Origin: Bradyrhizobium nanningense
Lineage (GTDB): Bacteria > Pseudomonadota > Alphaproteobacteria > Rhizobiales > Xanthobacteraceae
Direction: 5' to 3'
Assembly (NCBI RefSeq): GCF_004114535.1
Contig: NZ_LBJC01000029.1
Location: 82,749-146,748, forward strand
DNA: 64,000 nucleotides
The notes under the pieces were generated by a model. The model made no database searches, was not told where the DNA came from, and saw only the letters and a list, made by a program, of their open reading frames with translations. Positions 1 through 7,945 of the stretch are shown here, piece by piece (within the stretch, counting starts at the first letter, position 1; the number at the start of each line of letters is the position of its first letter). The position numbers were made by a program, and so were the translations under genes.

Positions 1-618
1 ACTCGCTTGCAAGGTGCGCAACAGCGGACCGGCCTTCGGATGGCGCAAGGTCCGTTCGCGCATGGCGACATCGGGAATCGCGCGGCGGGCACCGGCTTGC
101 GGATTCCGTTCAGCCTGCCACTTCAGGATGCGAGGCAATCCGGGAAGACGTGCTAGGTGGCGCATCAGGCGCAGGCGCGCTTTGATCTCCGGCGGCGTTT
201 GCAATTGTCCCGTGCAGGCCGAGACCAGCACGAGCGAGTGGCAGCGCGAAGGGTGCCGTGCGGCGAATTGCAGTGCCGAGGGACCGCCGGCGGAGACCGC
301 AACGACCGCCGCACTCGCAATCCCGAGCGCGTCGAGCAGCGCTCCATAGACATCGGCCTGTTCGTCGGGTGACGTGCCAAGCGCGAGGCGCGAGCCGAGA
401 TAGCCCGGGCGGGACACGGCCACCACCTGCTTGTCTCTGAGCGTCCTGGCGAGGGCGCGCGCCAGCAGCCACGACTGGTCGTGGCCGCCCATGCCGCCAT
501 GGATGGCCAGGATGGCGGGCCCCTCACCTGCGATCGCGCATTGGGCTGTCCCGCGAGAGGTCTGCACCGAAACCGGGGCAGGCCCGGCGAGCGGCAGGTC
601 GTCCGGATTTGCGATCAT
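1..618 (-). CDS. Alpha/beta hydrolase, 3' end outside the window
   Basis: The reading frame is open from the ATG at 618 down to base 1, giving the first 206 residues; the stop lies outside the window. The N-terminal half carries an HGGMGG oxyanion-hole motif near residue 40 and a nucleophile elbow AVSAGG near residue 110, with Ser in the catalytic position, as in the alpha/beta hydrolase fold (Abhydrolase_1). Substrate cannot be told. Its start overlaps the stop of the upstream DUF2087 gene in an ATGA arrangement, so the two are probably translationally coupled. The charge-relay Asp and His would lie in the missing C-terminal part. The fold is well supported; esterase, haloperoxidase or C-C hydrolase roles are all possible. 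Confidence 0.8.
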   Translation of the reverse strand, partial: MIANPDDLPLAGPAPVSVQTSRGTAQCAIAGEGPAILAIHGGMGGHDQSWLLARALARTLRDKQVVAVSRPGYLGSRLALGTSPDEQADVYGALLDALGIASAAVVAVSAGGPSALQFAARHPSRCHSLVLVSACTGQLQTPPEIKARLRLMRHLARLPGLPRILKWQAERNPQAGARRAIPDVAMRERTLRHPKAGPLLRTLQAS

Positions 619-1184
619 GCCGCAGCTTCCGGTCGTCCGGCTGCGCTGGTCTTGAGCTGGCGCAGAAGCGCGGCCGCCTCCATCGGCGGCCGACGCTCGA
701 TCCTGCGATAGGCTCGCCCATCGGCCGTGCGTGAGACGAGGCCGTGATCGCATAGTGCGCGGCGAAGCAAGGCATCGTCGGCGAAAGCGTGTCGACTGTT
801 CAACAGCCTCTTGACTTCCGCCTCGGCCAGACTGCACCGCGGCGGGAAGCCGGACCACAACACCCAGAGGCTCAGCTGCTGCAAATTGTGGCGGGCCGGC
901 CAACGCAGCAGCCTGCCGTGGTCGTCGAAATGGCGCGCCGCGCGTTGCACGCGTTTCAAATCGACCGCATCGTCTTGGGCCGCGGGACTGCTGCGGTCAT
1001 CCGCGGGCTTGCCGACCGCACCTGCCCGGAAGTGCTGGTAGTTCTTGTGTCCAGTCGCGCGCGCAAGAATGTTGAGCAGCTCGACGTGCCCGGGTGGCGA
1101 CGTCCGCTGCAGAAGCTGGGCGCGCACGGATTTCGCGAGCGCGGAGATGTCGCTCGCAACAAAAGCAATGGGAGTTCTGGCCAT
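615..1184 (-). CDS. DUF2087 domain protein
   Basis: A protein of 189 residues. The N-terminal 55 residues form a small helical region (ARATGHKNYQHFRA), and the C-terminal region from about residue 95 has the DUF2087 pattern: LWVLWSGFPP, then EAEVKRLLN, then DDALLRRALCDHGLVSRT and a YRR motif, which resembles a winged-helix fold. The function of DUF2087 is unknown; nucleic-acid binding is an inference from the fold. The ATG at 1184 is preferred because GAGG lies just upstream; a TTG two codons earlier is possible. It is the first gene of a two-gene unit with the hydrolase. Confidence 0.8.
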   Translation of the reverse strand: MARTPIAFVASDISALAKSVRAQLLQRTSPPGHVELLNILARATGHKNYQHFRAGAVGKPADDRSSPAAQDDAVDLKRVQRAARHFDDHGRLLRWPARHNLQQLSLWVLWSGFPPRCSLAEAEVKRLLNSRHAFADDALLRRALCDHGLVSRTADGRAYRRIERRPPMEAAALLRQLKTSAAGRPEAAA

Positions 1185-1428
1185 GACCAATCCTCGATGT
1201 GCCGATCCGGATAGGATTGTCGGAGGTCACCGGCTTACGACGCGGCACGAGGTTTGGTGTCGGTACGAATGAGCCTTGCAGGTTTAGCTTCCCTCGCGGG
1301 ACGGTGACGCCTGGGTGAACTGCAGACCCACCCAATCCTTACTATAGACGCCCGGCGGGCTCAAGAGCCTGATGTGAGATGCGCGGACGGCGCGATCGGA
1401 GCGCCGCCTGTCGCGGATTCTGACGCCG

Positions 1429-3564
1429 CTATTTCGACGTCAGGGCCGCCACCGCCCGCCAGGCGGCGCCGGGCGCGGCCGATGCGAGCTGCCGGCAGCG
1501 GTCGCGCATCAGTTCGGCGGGACGATCGTGGCCGCGCCGCTTCAACACCGTCTCGAAATCGGCGAGCGCGTCGGCAAAGTGCCGCGCGCGATAGCAGGCG
1601 AGGCCGCGCTCGTAATCCGCGATCCAGCCGATCGCCTCGCCGCCGATGGCGCCCTCGTTCACCATCCCGATCAGTTCGTGGACGGAAAGTCCCTCCTCCC
1701 GTCCGTAGACCGCGATGCTGTCGACCTCGCGCGTGATGACGGCGCCGCGCGCCAGACGCTCGGTGGTCTCGCCGATCAGGATCTGCGTACCATAGGATTT
1801 GTTGGCGCCTTCGAGCCGGCTGGCGACGTTCACGGCATCGCCGATCACGGTGTAGTTCAGCCGCAGCTCCGAGCCGATATTGCCGACCAGCATGCGGCCC
1901 GAATTGATGCCGATCCGGATCTGGAGCGGCTGGCCGAGATCGTCGACGAGGCCCGACTCTTCCACCGCCTTGCGACAGGCGAGCGCCGCGCGGCAGCATC
2001 GCGCGGCATGATCGTCCTGCGGCTGCGGCGCGCCCCAGAACGCCATCACGGCATCGCCGATGAACTTGTCGATGGTGCCGCCATTGGCGACGATGATCTC
2101 CGAGGTGACGTCGAGATAGCGCGACAGCAGCGGCACCACGCGATCGCCGAGCCGCTCGGACAGGCCGGTGAAGCCGGCAATGTCGATGAACATCACGCTG
2201 AGCTCCTGGACGCCGCCGCCGGGCCTCGCCTCGACACCCTGGCGCAGCAGGTCGCGGACGAGATCGGCCGGGATGAACTTGCGGAAGGCGGACAGGCCGG
2301 ACGCCATCTCGGCGATCGCACCGGACAGGCTCGCGATCTCCTTGAGCCGTGAGGGATGGCGGCGGACCTGCTCCAGCGCGAAGGCTTCGACATGGCGAAG
2401 CTCACCGACGACGCGCGACAGCGGCGCAGCAATGACCGAGCGCGCCAGCATCGCCGAGGCCAGCGCCGCGAGCACGGCGCCGATGGCAAGGCCCAGGATC
2501 AGGCGGTGCAACGTCGTCTCGACCGGCCCGAGAAATTCGGCCTCCGGAATCACGGTGGCGAGCGACCAGCCGGGAAACGGCAGCGGCGTCAGCGCAACCT
2601 CGTAGGCCGCGCCGGCCGTCGTGAGCCGGCTTCGCCACGCCTCCTTGCGGCCGGCCTCCCCCGCCTTGTCGAGCGCCAGCCGCGCGAGCGGCAGCAGCGT
2701 GGTATCGCCGCGCGCCGGATGGAGCTCGTCTGCGTCCTTGTCCGGCGCCGCGACGAGCTCGCCGCTGCTATCAACGATGAAGGCAGTCCCGGTGCGCCCG
2801 ACCTCGAGCTGCGACAGGAAGCGCGCGAGCCTTGTGTATTCGATGATGACGGCCAGAACGCCTTGCCGCTCCTGATAGACGTCGATCGGGCCGGCAAAGG
2901 CGATCGACGGCCGCTCGCCGGTCGCGTGGTCCATCACCCTGAACCATTGCGGATCGTCCGCGTTGAGCCCGGCCTTGAACCAGGCTTGATCGGCGACGTG
3001 GAAGCCGGTCGGCTCGAAGCGGCGATTGGCGAATTCGATGTCGCCGGGCACCACGTCATATTCATCGACGCGGCGCTGGCCCGGATGATCGGTCAGCGAG
3101 ATCTCCATCATCTCCAGACGACGATCGCCGAGCTTGTGCGCGGCGAAGAAGGAGCCGTCGGGCCAGCCGAAAGCGACCCAGGAGATCGTCGCCTGCGACT
3201 GCAATTGCGAGAGAAACACGAACTCCCGCTTGTCGGCCTCGCGGGTGTCGAGCACGTTCTGCAGGAACAGCGTGCGGATCGCGGTGTGCGCGGCGCGCGC
3301 CTCGTCGACGATGGCCGAGACCTCCTTGCGCACCGCCGCCACGATCTGCTCGTTGATGGTCGAGGCGAGCTGCCGGCTGGTCGCCTCCGCCGTACGCCAC
3401 CAGAGCAGGCTGGAGAGGGCGGCCGTCAGCAGGATCGCAGCCAGGACCAGCGCGGACACCGCGAGGCGGATGCTGACCGTCAGCCTTGCGATCGCACGAA
3501 GCCGTCGTTCGGGATCAACGTTCATCGCTGTCTTCGCCTGCCGGTTCACGCGCGCCACTGACAT
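1429..3564 (-). CDS. Membrane-bound class III adenylate/guanylate cyclase with periplasmic Cache-type sensor
   Basis: About 711 residues. A transmembrane helix at roughly 29-53 is followed by a periplasmic sensor of about 300 residues resembling a PDC/Cache domain (YDVVPGDIEFANRRFEPTG, GRTGTAFIVDSSGELVAAP). A second helix lies near 360-385, then a HAMP-like linker and a class III cyclase domain in the last 250 residues. Both metal aspartates are visible (VMFIDIAGFT and IGDAVMAFWG), as are the DKFIGD lysine and the VIGDAVNVASRLE motif, so the domain should be active and cAMP is the likely product. The ligand is unknown. An in-frame earlier ATG at 3660 and a later one at 3525 are alternatives. 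It is divergent from the bufferin operon with about 275 bp between. Confidence 0.85.
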   Translation of the reverse strand: MSVARVNRQAKTAMNVDPERRLRAIARLTVSIRLAVSALVLAAILLTAALSSLLWWRTAEATSRQLASTINEQIVAAVRKEVSAIVDEARAAHTAIRTLFLQNVLDTREADKREFVFLSQLQSQATISWVAFGWPDGSFFAAHKLGDRRLEMMEISLTDHPGQRRVDEYDVVPGDIEFANRRFEPTGFHVADQAWFKAGLNADDPQWFRVMDHATGERPSIAFAGPIDVYQERQGVLAVIIEYTRLARFLSQLEVGRTGTAFIVDSSGELVAAPDKDADELHPARGDTTLLPLARLALDKAGEAGRKEAWRSRLTTAGAAYEVALTPLPFPGWSLATVIPEAEFLGPVETTLHRLILGLAIGAVLAALASAMLARSVIAAPLSRVVGELRHVEAFALEQVRRHPSRLKEIASLSGAIAEMASGLSAFRKFIPADLVRDLLRQGVEARPGGGVQELSVMFIDIAGFTGLSERLGDRVVPLLSRYLDVTSEIIVANGGTIDKFIGDAVMAFWGAPQPQDDHAARCCRAALACRKAVEESGLVDDLGQPLQIRIGINSGRMLVGNIGSELRLNYTVIGDAVNVASRLEGANKSYGTQILIGETTERLARGAVITREVDSIAVYGREEGLSVHELIGMVNEGAIGGEAIGWIADYERGLACYRARHFADALADFETVLKRRGHDRPAELMRDRCRQLASAAPGAAWRAVAALTSK

Positions 3565-3756
3565 TGCTCTACGCCGCCGGCGCTCGTCCGTTACGTCTGG
3601 CAGGAAACCGACCCGCGCCGCCAATGCCCGGTGGCTACCGTCTCGATAGAGCCTAGGCATTGGCTTTGAGCCGACGCCTGCCCGCTAATACCGGCCCAAG
3701 CGCACCGGCGGTGCGCCCGATCCAATCGGTCTCACGGCTTCGTGAGCAGCCTGCAG

Positions 3757-3782
3757 GTAACGCAAGCTGCGCGCGCGGCGAA
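3757..3782 (+). promoter_or_regulatory. Putative ECF-type promoter of the bufferin operon
   Basis: GTAACG at 3757-3762 and CGAA at 3779-3782 are separated by exactly 16 bases, 57 bp upstream of the precursor start. This layout matches the GTAACC-N16-CGAA promoters that I recall for ECF sigma F of Caulobacter, which controls bufferin genes in heavy-metal stress. One base differs in the -35 element. No experimental start site is known here. Confidence 0.45.
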
Positions 3783-3839
3783 GGAGACCATGCGCGCATC
3801 GCCTGCCAGGCGGCGCCCATCTCGAACAGGAGAATCTCG

Positions 3840-4145
3840 ATGTCTGCCAAACATGCCGTCACCTCGCTGGTCCTCGCCGGCGCCGTATCGACCGCGCTCG
3901 CGACCCTCGCCGCCGCCGGCCCGCTGACCAAGGCCGAGGCGGAGGCTGCGGTCGCCGCCAAGAAGGAGAAGTGCTTCGGCGTCGCGCTGAAGGGCCAGAA
4001 CGATTGCGCGGCCGGACCGGGCACGACCTGCCAGGGCACCTCGACCGTCGACTTCCAGGGCAACGCCTGGAAATTCGTGCAAGGCGGCACCTGCACCAGC
4101 ATCGAGCTGCCGGGCGGCAAGAAGGGTTCGCTCAAGCCGGTCTAA
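3840..4145 (+). CDS. bufA1: DUF2282 bufferin-type RiPP precursor (BufA1-like)
   Basis: A 101-residue protein with an N-terminal Sec-type signal (hydrophobic stretch VTSLVLAGAVSTALATLAAA, residues 7-26) that acts as leader, then a short core with four cysteines in the contexts EKCFG, NDCAAG, TTCQGTS and GTCTSI. This is the DUF2282 pattern. In the bufferin family an MNIO enzyme converts core cysteines to thiooxazole-type heterocycles and the exported peptide sequesters copper; here this is inferred from family and gene order. GGAG lies 7 bases before the ATG. First gene of a four-gene run (DUF692, DUF2063, DoxX). Whether it is modified cannot be seen from sequence. Confidence 0.9.
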   Translation: MSAKHAVTSLVLAGAVSTALATLAAAGPLTKAEAEAAVAAKKEKCFGVALKGQNDCAAGPGTTCQGTSTVDFQGNAWKFVQGGTCTSIELPGGKKGSLKPV

Positions 4146-4188
4146 CGGACGGCGCGACGTCGCCAGCGAGCACGAACGGAGCAGCACG

Positions 4189-5106
4189 ATGAGCACGGTG
4201 ATCCAGCCGACCCGACCGGCAGCCACGCCGCTCCGCTTCGCGACCCCGATCGGCGGCGTTGCCGGGACGAGCTTCAAGCCCGAGCATCTGCCTGATATCC
4301 GCGAGGCCGGACCTCGGCGTGGCTTCTTCGAGGTCCATGCCGAGAACTACATGGGCGACGGCGGCCCGCCGCATCGCGCGCTGGAGGCGATCCGCCGCGA
4401 CCATCCGCTGTCCCTGCATGGCGTCTGCATGTCGATCGGCGGACCGCGGCCGCTCGACAAGGCGCATCTGGCGCGCTTCCGCGGCCTGGTCGCGCGCTAT
4501 CAGCCGGCGCTGGTGTCCGAGCATCTGGCCTGGTCGACCCATGAGACCAGCTTCTTCAACGATCTGCTGCCGCTGCCCTATACCGAAACGACGCTGGCTT
4601 GCGTCTGCGACCACATCGACCAGGTGCAGGAGGCGATCCGCCGTCCGCTGCTCCTGGAAAACCCGTCGACCTATGTCGCCTTCCGCGAATCCTCGATGCG
4701 CGAGACCGAGTTCATCCGGGCCATCGCCCAGCGCACCGGCTGCGGGCTGCTGCTTGATATCAACAACGTATTCGTCTCGGCCACCAATCACGGCTTTTCG
4801 GCACTCGATTATCTCGCGGATTTCCCGCTGTCGCACGTCCGGGAAATTCATCTTGCGGGCCATGCCGAGCAGACCGACGACGAAGGCGATCTGCTGTTGA
4901 TCGACAGCCACGACGGCCCGGTCGCGGACGCCGTCTGGAAGCTTTACGAGATCGTGATCCGGCGCCGCGGCGCCGTGCCGACGCTGATCGAATGGGACAG
5001 CAAGATTCCGGATTGGCCGGTGCTGCAGGCGGAAGCCGCTGCCGCACAGGCCATCCTCGACCGTCATCAGTCCGCGGCGACTGGAGGAGAACGTCATGCG
5101 GCCTGA
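4189..5106 (+). CDS. bufB: DUF692 multinuclear non-heme iron oxidase (MNIO), bufferin-modifying enzyme
   Basis: 305 residues, the normal size for DUF692. Likely iron ligands sit in recognisable positions: HAENYMG (near residue 49), SEHLAW (near 108), LLENPSTY (near 154), LLLDINNVFVSATNHG (near 188), REIHLAGH (near 221), DSHDGPV (near 243) and LIEWDSKIP (near 270). Enzymes of this family use a di- or tri-iron centre and oxygen to oxidise cysteine residues of RiPP precursors. Its partner is the DUF2063 protein, whose start it overlaps by 11 bp. It begins 43 bp after the precursor stop, so its substrate is almost certainly that peptide. Confidence 0.93.
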   Translation: MSTVIQPTRPAATPLRFATPIGGVAGTSFKPEHLPDIREAGPRRGFFEVHAENYMGDGGPPHRALEAIRRDHPLSLHGVCMSIGGPRPLDKAHLARFRGLVARYQPALVSEHLAWSTHETSFFNDLLPLPYTETTLACVCDHIDQVQEAIRRPLLLENPSTYVAFRESSMRETEFIRAIAQRTGCGLLLDINNVFVSATNHGFSALDYLADFPLSHVREIHLAGHAEQTDDEGDLLLIDSHDGPVADAVWKLYEIVIRRRGAVPTLIEWDSKIPDWPVLQAEAAAAQAILDRHQSAATGGERHAA

Positions 5107-5878
5107 AGCCAGTTTGTCCTTCGCCGATTCGTTCGCGCCGGCGCTGCTGGATCCGGCACGCAGCACGCCTGAGGTCGTGACCGGCCCGAACGGCAAGGCC
5201 GCCGGCCGGCGCTACGACGTCTACCGCAACAACGTCACGGTCAGCCTGATCGACGCGCTGGCCGCGGTCTACCCGGCGGTGCAGCGCATCACCGGCGCCG
5301 AGTTCTTTCGCGCCATGGCGCGCTTCCATGTTCGCAGCAATCCACCGACCTCGCCGCTGCTGTTCCAGTATGGCCGCGAGTTTCCCGCGTTCATCGAAGC
5401 TTACGAGCATGCGCAAGATATGCCCTGGCTCGCCGACGTCGCGCGCATCGAGCGAGCCTGGCTCGACGCCTATCACGCGGGCGACGCCGCGCCGCTGCTC
5501 CCGACTCGGCTGTCGGCGATCGCGCCGGGACGGCTCGCGGACGCCGTCTTCATCCCGCATCCGGCGATGCGGATCGTCCGCTCGCCGTTTGCCGCCGTCA
5601 CGATCTTCGCCGCCAACCGCGACGACGCCCCGGTCGACCGCATCGATGCGTCCAGGCCGGAGGACGCGCTGATCACACGGCCCGAATTCGACGTCGCGGT
5701 GCGGCACCTTCCGGCCGGCGGCGCCGTCTTTGCCGCCTGCCTCGCATCCGGTCAGCCGCTCGGCGAAGCTGCCGCTACGGCACTGGATGCATCGCCCGAA
5801 TTCGACATCGCCGCGAACATCGCCGGCCTGATCGAAGCCGGCGCCTTCACCTCGCTTGCTTGCGGAGACGCATCATGA
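5096..5878 (+). CDS. bufC: DUF2063 partner protein of the MNIO enzyme
   Basis: 260 residues. The N-terminal region has the DUF2063 hallmark YDVYRNNV (near residue 40) followed by a helical domain (AAVYPAVQRITGAEFF, then a PWLADVARIE motif near residue 108). In characterised MNIO systems the DUF2063 protein binds the precursor leader and delivers it to the oxidase; the old Pfam label of DNA-binding is probably misleading. GGAGGA sits just before the ATG inside the end of bufB, and its stop overlaps the DoxX start as ATGA, which indicates a tightly coupled operon. Confidence 0.9.
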   Translation: MRPEASLSFADSFAPALLDPARSTPEVVTGPNGKAAGRRYDVYRNNVTVSLIDALAAVYPAVQRITGAEFFRAMARFHVRSNPPTSPLLFQYGREFPAFIEAYEHAQDMPWLADVARIERAWLDAYHAGDAAPLLPTRLSAIAPGRLADAVFIPHPAMRIVRSPFAAVTIFAANRDDAPVDRIDASRPEDALITRPEFDVAVRHLPAGGAVFAACLASGQPLGEAAATALDASPEFDIAANIAGLIEAGAFTSLACGDAS

Positions 5879-6384
5879 TCACGGACCAACGCATGGCGTC
5901 GGGCGGCGGACTGCCGTCGCTCTGGCTGCTCGTCGTCAAGGTCAATCAACTTGTGCAGACGATCGCCACCCCCTCGCTGGTCCAACTCGTGGTGCGCCTC
6001 GCGCTGGCGGTGCCGTTCTGGCGCTCGGGCATGCTCAAATGGGGCGGCTTCCTCAGGCTCAACGACACCGCCGTGACGCTGTTCAGCGACGAGTTCATGC
6101 TGCATCTGCCGGGCGGGCCCTATCACTTTCCAGCCCCGACATTGATGGCATTCCTGTCGGGCTCCGGCGAGATCATGTTTCCGATCCTGCTCGTGCTCGG
6201 GCTCGGTACACGATTCGCAGGGCTTGGACTCTTGTTCATGACCGTCATCGTCGAGCTCACGGTGCCCGACGGCTGGCCGATCCACCTCACCTGGGCGGCG
6301 ATGGCGCTCGGCATCATGGCTTACGGGCCGGGAAACATCTCGCTCGACCACCTGCTCTGTCGCGCCCGATCGCACGCGCGGTAG
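5875..6384 (+). CDS. DoxX family membrane protein, terminal gene of the bufferin operon
   Basis: 169 residues with four predicted membrane helices (segments near residues 36-48, 80-100, 106-125 and 130-150), and the DoxX-type motif VRLALAVPFWRSGMLKWGGF. DoxX proteins are small inner-membrane proteins, often proposed to act in redox or quinone-linked processes. DoxX genes end many bufferin/gig-type metal-stress operons (gigT in Cupriavidus). The ATG at 5875 is chosen over the upstream one because of the ATGA overlap with bufC and the GGAG before it. Its exact task in the pathway is unknown. Confidence 0.88.
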   Translation: MITDQRMASGGGLPSLWLLVVKVNQLVQTIATPSLVQLVVRLALAVPFWRSGMLKWGGFLRLNDTAVTLFSDEFMLHLPGGPYHFPAPTLMAFLSGSGEIMFPILLVLGLGTRFAGLGLLFMTVIVELTVPDGWPIHLTWAAMALGIMAYGPGNISLDHLLCRARSHAR

Positions 6385-6414
6385 TTACCCGATTTGTATC
6401 TCCACGAGCACTCC

Positions 6415-6531
6415 GTCATCCTGAGGTGCGCGCCCTTGCGCGCCTCGAAGGATGGGCCGCGGGCGCCTGTAGCCCATCCTTCGAGGCTCACTTGCGATGC
6501 GAGTGCATCGCAGGTGAGCACGCGCGGATGG
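6415..6531 (+). repeat. Intergenic inverted repeat, family with CCTTCGAGG / CATCCTGAGG
   Basis: Imperfect palindromic element: CATCCTGAGGTGCGC and CGCGCCTCGAAGGATGG, followed by CCATCCTTCGAGGCTC. The same words recur at 9827-9938 and 30832-30989. It lies between convergent genes and may act as a bidirectional terminator or mRNA stabiliser. Confidence 0.7.
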
Positions 6532-6537
6532 AGCGCT

Positions 6538-7383
6538 TTACATCCCGCTCAACCCGCTATCCACCGCGAGCGTTTGCGCCGTGACGTAGACGCTTTCGTC
6601 CGACAGGAAGAACAGCACCGCGTAGGCGATCTCCCATGCCGTGGCCTGGCGGCCGAACGGAATGTGGCCCTTGCCGCGATTGGGGCGGCCGGCGCCGGCT
6701 TCGCGGCCGTTCGGGGTGTCGACGAGGCCGGGATAGACGAGATTGGCGCGAATGCCGCGGCGCGACCCGAGATGGGCGATGTTGCGCATCAGGCCGCCGA
6801 GCGCGGCTTTCGACGAATCGTACACCGCCATTTGCGAGCCGGCCTTCAGCGCGGCGATCGACGAGATGAAGACGATGGCGCCGCCATCGTCGAATTTCGG
6901 CAGCGCGGCGCGGCAGCACAGCATGGGGCCGCGGACGTTGACGTCGTAGATCCTGTTCCACTCTTCCGGGCTGACGGCATCGAGCCCGGTCTTGCCGAAG
7001 GTGCCGATGTTCAGCACCATGCCGTCGAGGCCGCCCATGGTGCGATGCGCATCCTCGATCATGCGGATAACATCGGCTTCGCTGGTGACGTCGGCGGCAA
7101 TGGCGAAGGCCTCGCCGCCCTCGTCGGTGATGCGCTTGACGGTCTGCTGAGCAGAAGCGAAGTTGAGATCGGCGACCGCGACCTTCGCGCCCTCGCGTGC
7201 GCACAGAACGGTCATGGCGCGGCCATTGCCGATCGGATCGGTGGCGGCGTCAAACACGCGCTGGCCGCCGCCGACAATCAGGATGCGACGACCTTTCAGC
7301 CGCTCCCTGCCCGGCGCCTCACCCAGAGATTCCGCGCTCGGCGGACGGATATAGCGCTCCGGTTTGCGCTCGGTTTCCGTCAT
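6538..7383 (-). CDS. SDR family oxidoreductase
   Basis: 281 residues, Rossmann-fold short-chain dehydrogenase/reductase. The cofactor loop is unusual: a GGGQRVFDAATDPIGNGRA stretch near residue 30 replaces the usual TGxxxGxG, with extra residues. ADLNF after the second strand, LNIG (the NNAG position), VFISS with the catalytic Ser, and YDSSK with Tyr and Lys are all present. The C-terminal part reads YPGLVDTP. The ATG at 7383 follows the stop of the upstream CMD-like gene by one base, so the two are coupled. The substrate is unknown; 3-oxoacyl reductase or 2,5-dichloro-type dehydrogenases are the usual automatic labels. Confidence 0.88.
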   Translation of the reverse strand: MTETERKPERYIRPPSAESLGEAPGRERLKGRRILIVGGGQRVFDAATDPIGNGRAMTVLCAREGAKVAVADLNFASAQQTVKRITDEGGEAFAIAADVTSEADVIRMIEDAHRTMGGLDGMVLNIGTFGKTGLDAVSPEEWNRIYDVNVRGPMLCCRAALPKFDDGGAIVFISSIAALKAGSQMAVYDSSKAALGGLMRNIAHLGSRRGIRANLVYPGLVDTPNGREAGAGRPNRGKGHIPFGRQATAWEIAYAVLFFLSDESVYVTAQTLAVDSGLSGM

Positions 7384-7384
7384 C

Positions 7385-7945
7385 TCAGCCGCTCGACTTC
7401 TTGCCGCCCTCATAGACCGTCATGCCGGCGGCGGGATCGAGATCGGTCTCGGTCGCCTCGGTCACGCGCGCCATCATCATGTAGAAACCGAGCGCGACGA
7501 TAGACTCCACGATCTCCTGGTCGCTGAAGTATTTTCGCGCGGCAGCAAAGATGGCCTCGGGCACACGGACGTTCTCGACGACTTCACGCCCGAACCTCAG
7601 CAAGGCGCGCTCCGACTCATTCAGCGCGGCAGCATCGTAGTCACCGCGCTCGACCGCATCGACCTGGGCCTGCGTGCAGCCGACGCCGAGCGCGATCGGC
7701 ACGTGCTGGCGCCACTCATAGGCGCCGCCCTCGAGTTGGGCCGCCTGGAGGATCAGCAGCTCGCGGTTGACGGCGGAGAGCTTCTGCTTGTGCAGGATCG
7801 AATTGCCGAGCCGCATCGCCGGAATCATGTTGGCCTCGGCATGGGCCATCATGCGGAAGATGTTGAGCTTGACTGGCATGCGGTCGAACGAGGCGCGGAT
7901 GTCGCCGCTCGTCGTCTCCGGATCAATCAGAGGCAGCCTTGCCAC
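7385..7945 (-). CDS. Carboxymuconolactone decarboxylase-like protein lacking the usual CxxH cysteine
   Basis: 186 residues from a GTG at 7945 that has GGGAG eight bases upstream. The fold signature is clear (NRELLILQAAQLEGGAYEW then QHVPIALGVG, and LGFYMMMARV near the C-terminus), matching the CMD/AhpD-like superfamily. Where AhpD and many CMD proteins carry ExxCxxH, this one reads EWRQH, so the redox cysteine is missing and a peroxidase role is unlikely. It lies between a TetR regulator and an SDR gene, and its start overlaps the TetR end by 23 bp, suggesting an operon for breakdown of an unknown small molecule. Confidence 0.85.
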   Translation of the reverse strand: MARLPLIDPETTSGDIRASFDRMPVKLNIFRMMAHAEANMIPAMRLGNSILHKQKLSAVNRELLILQAAQLEGGAYEWRQHVPIALGVGCTQAQVDAVERGDYDAAALNESERALLRFGREVVENVRVPEAIFAAARKYFSDQEIVESIVALGFYMMMARVTEATETDLDPAAGMTVYEGGKKSSG

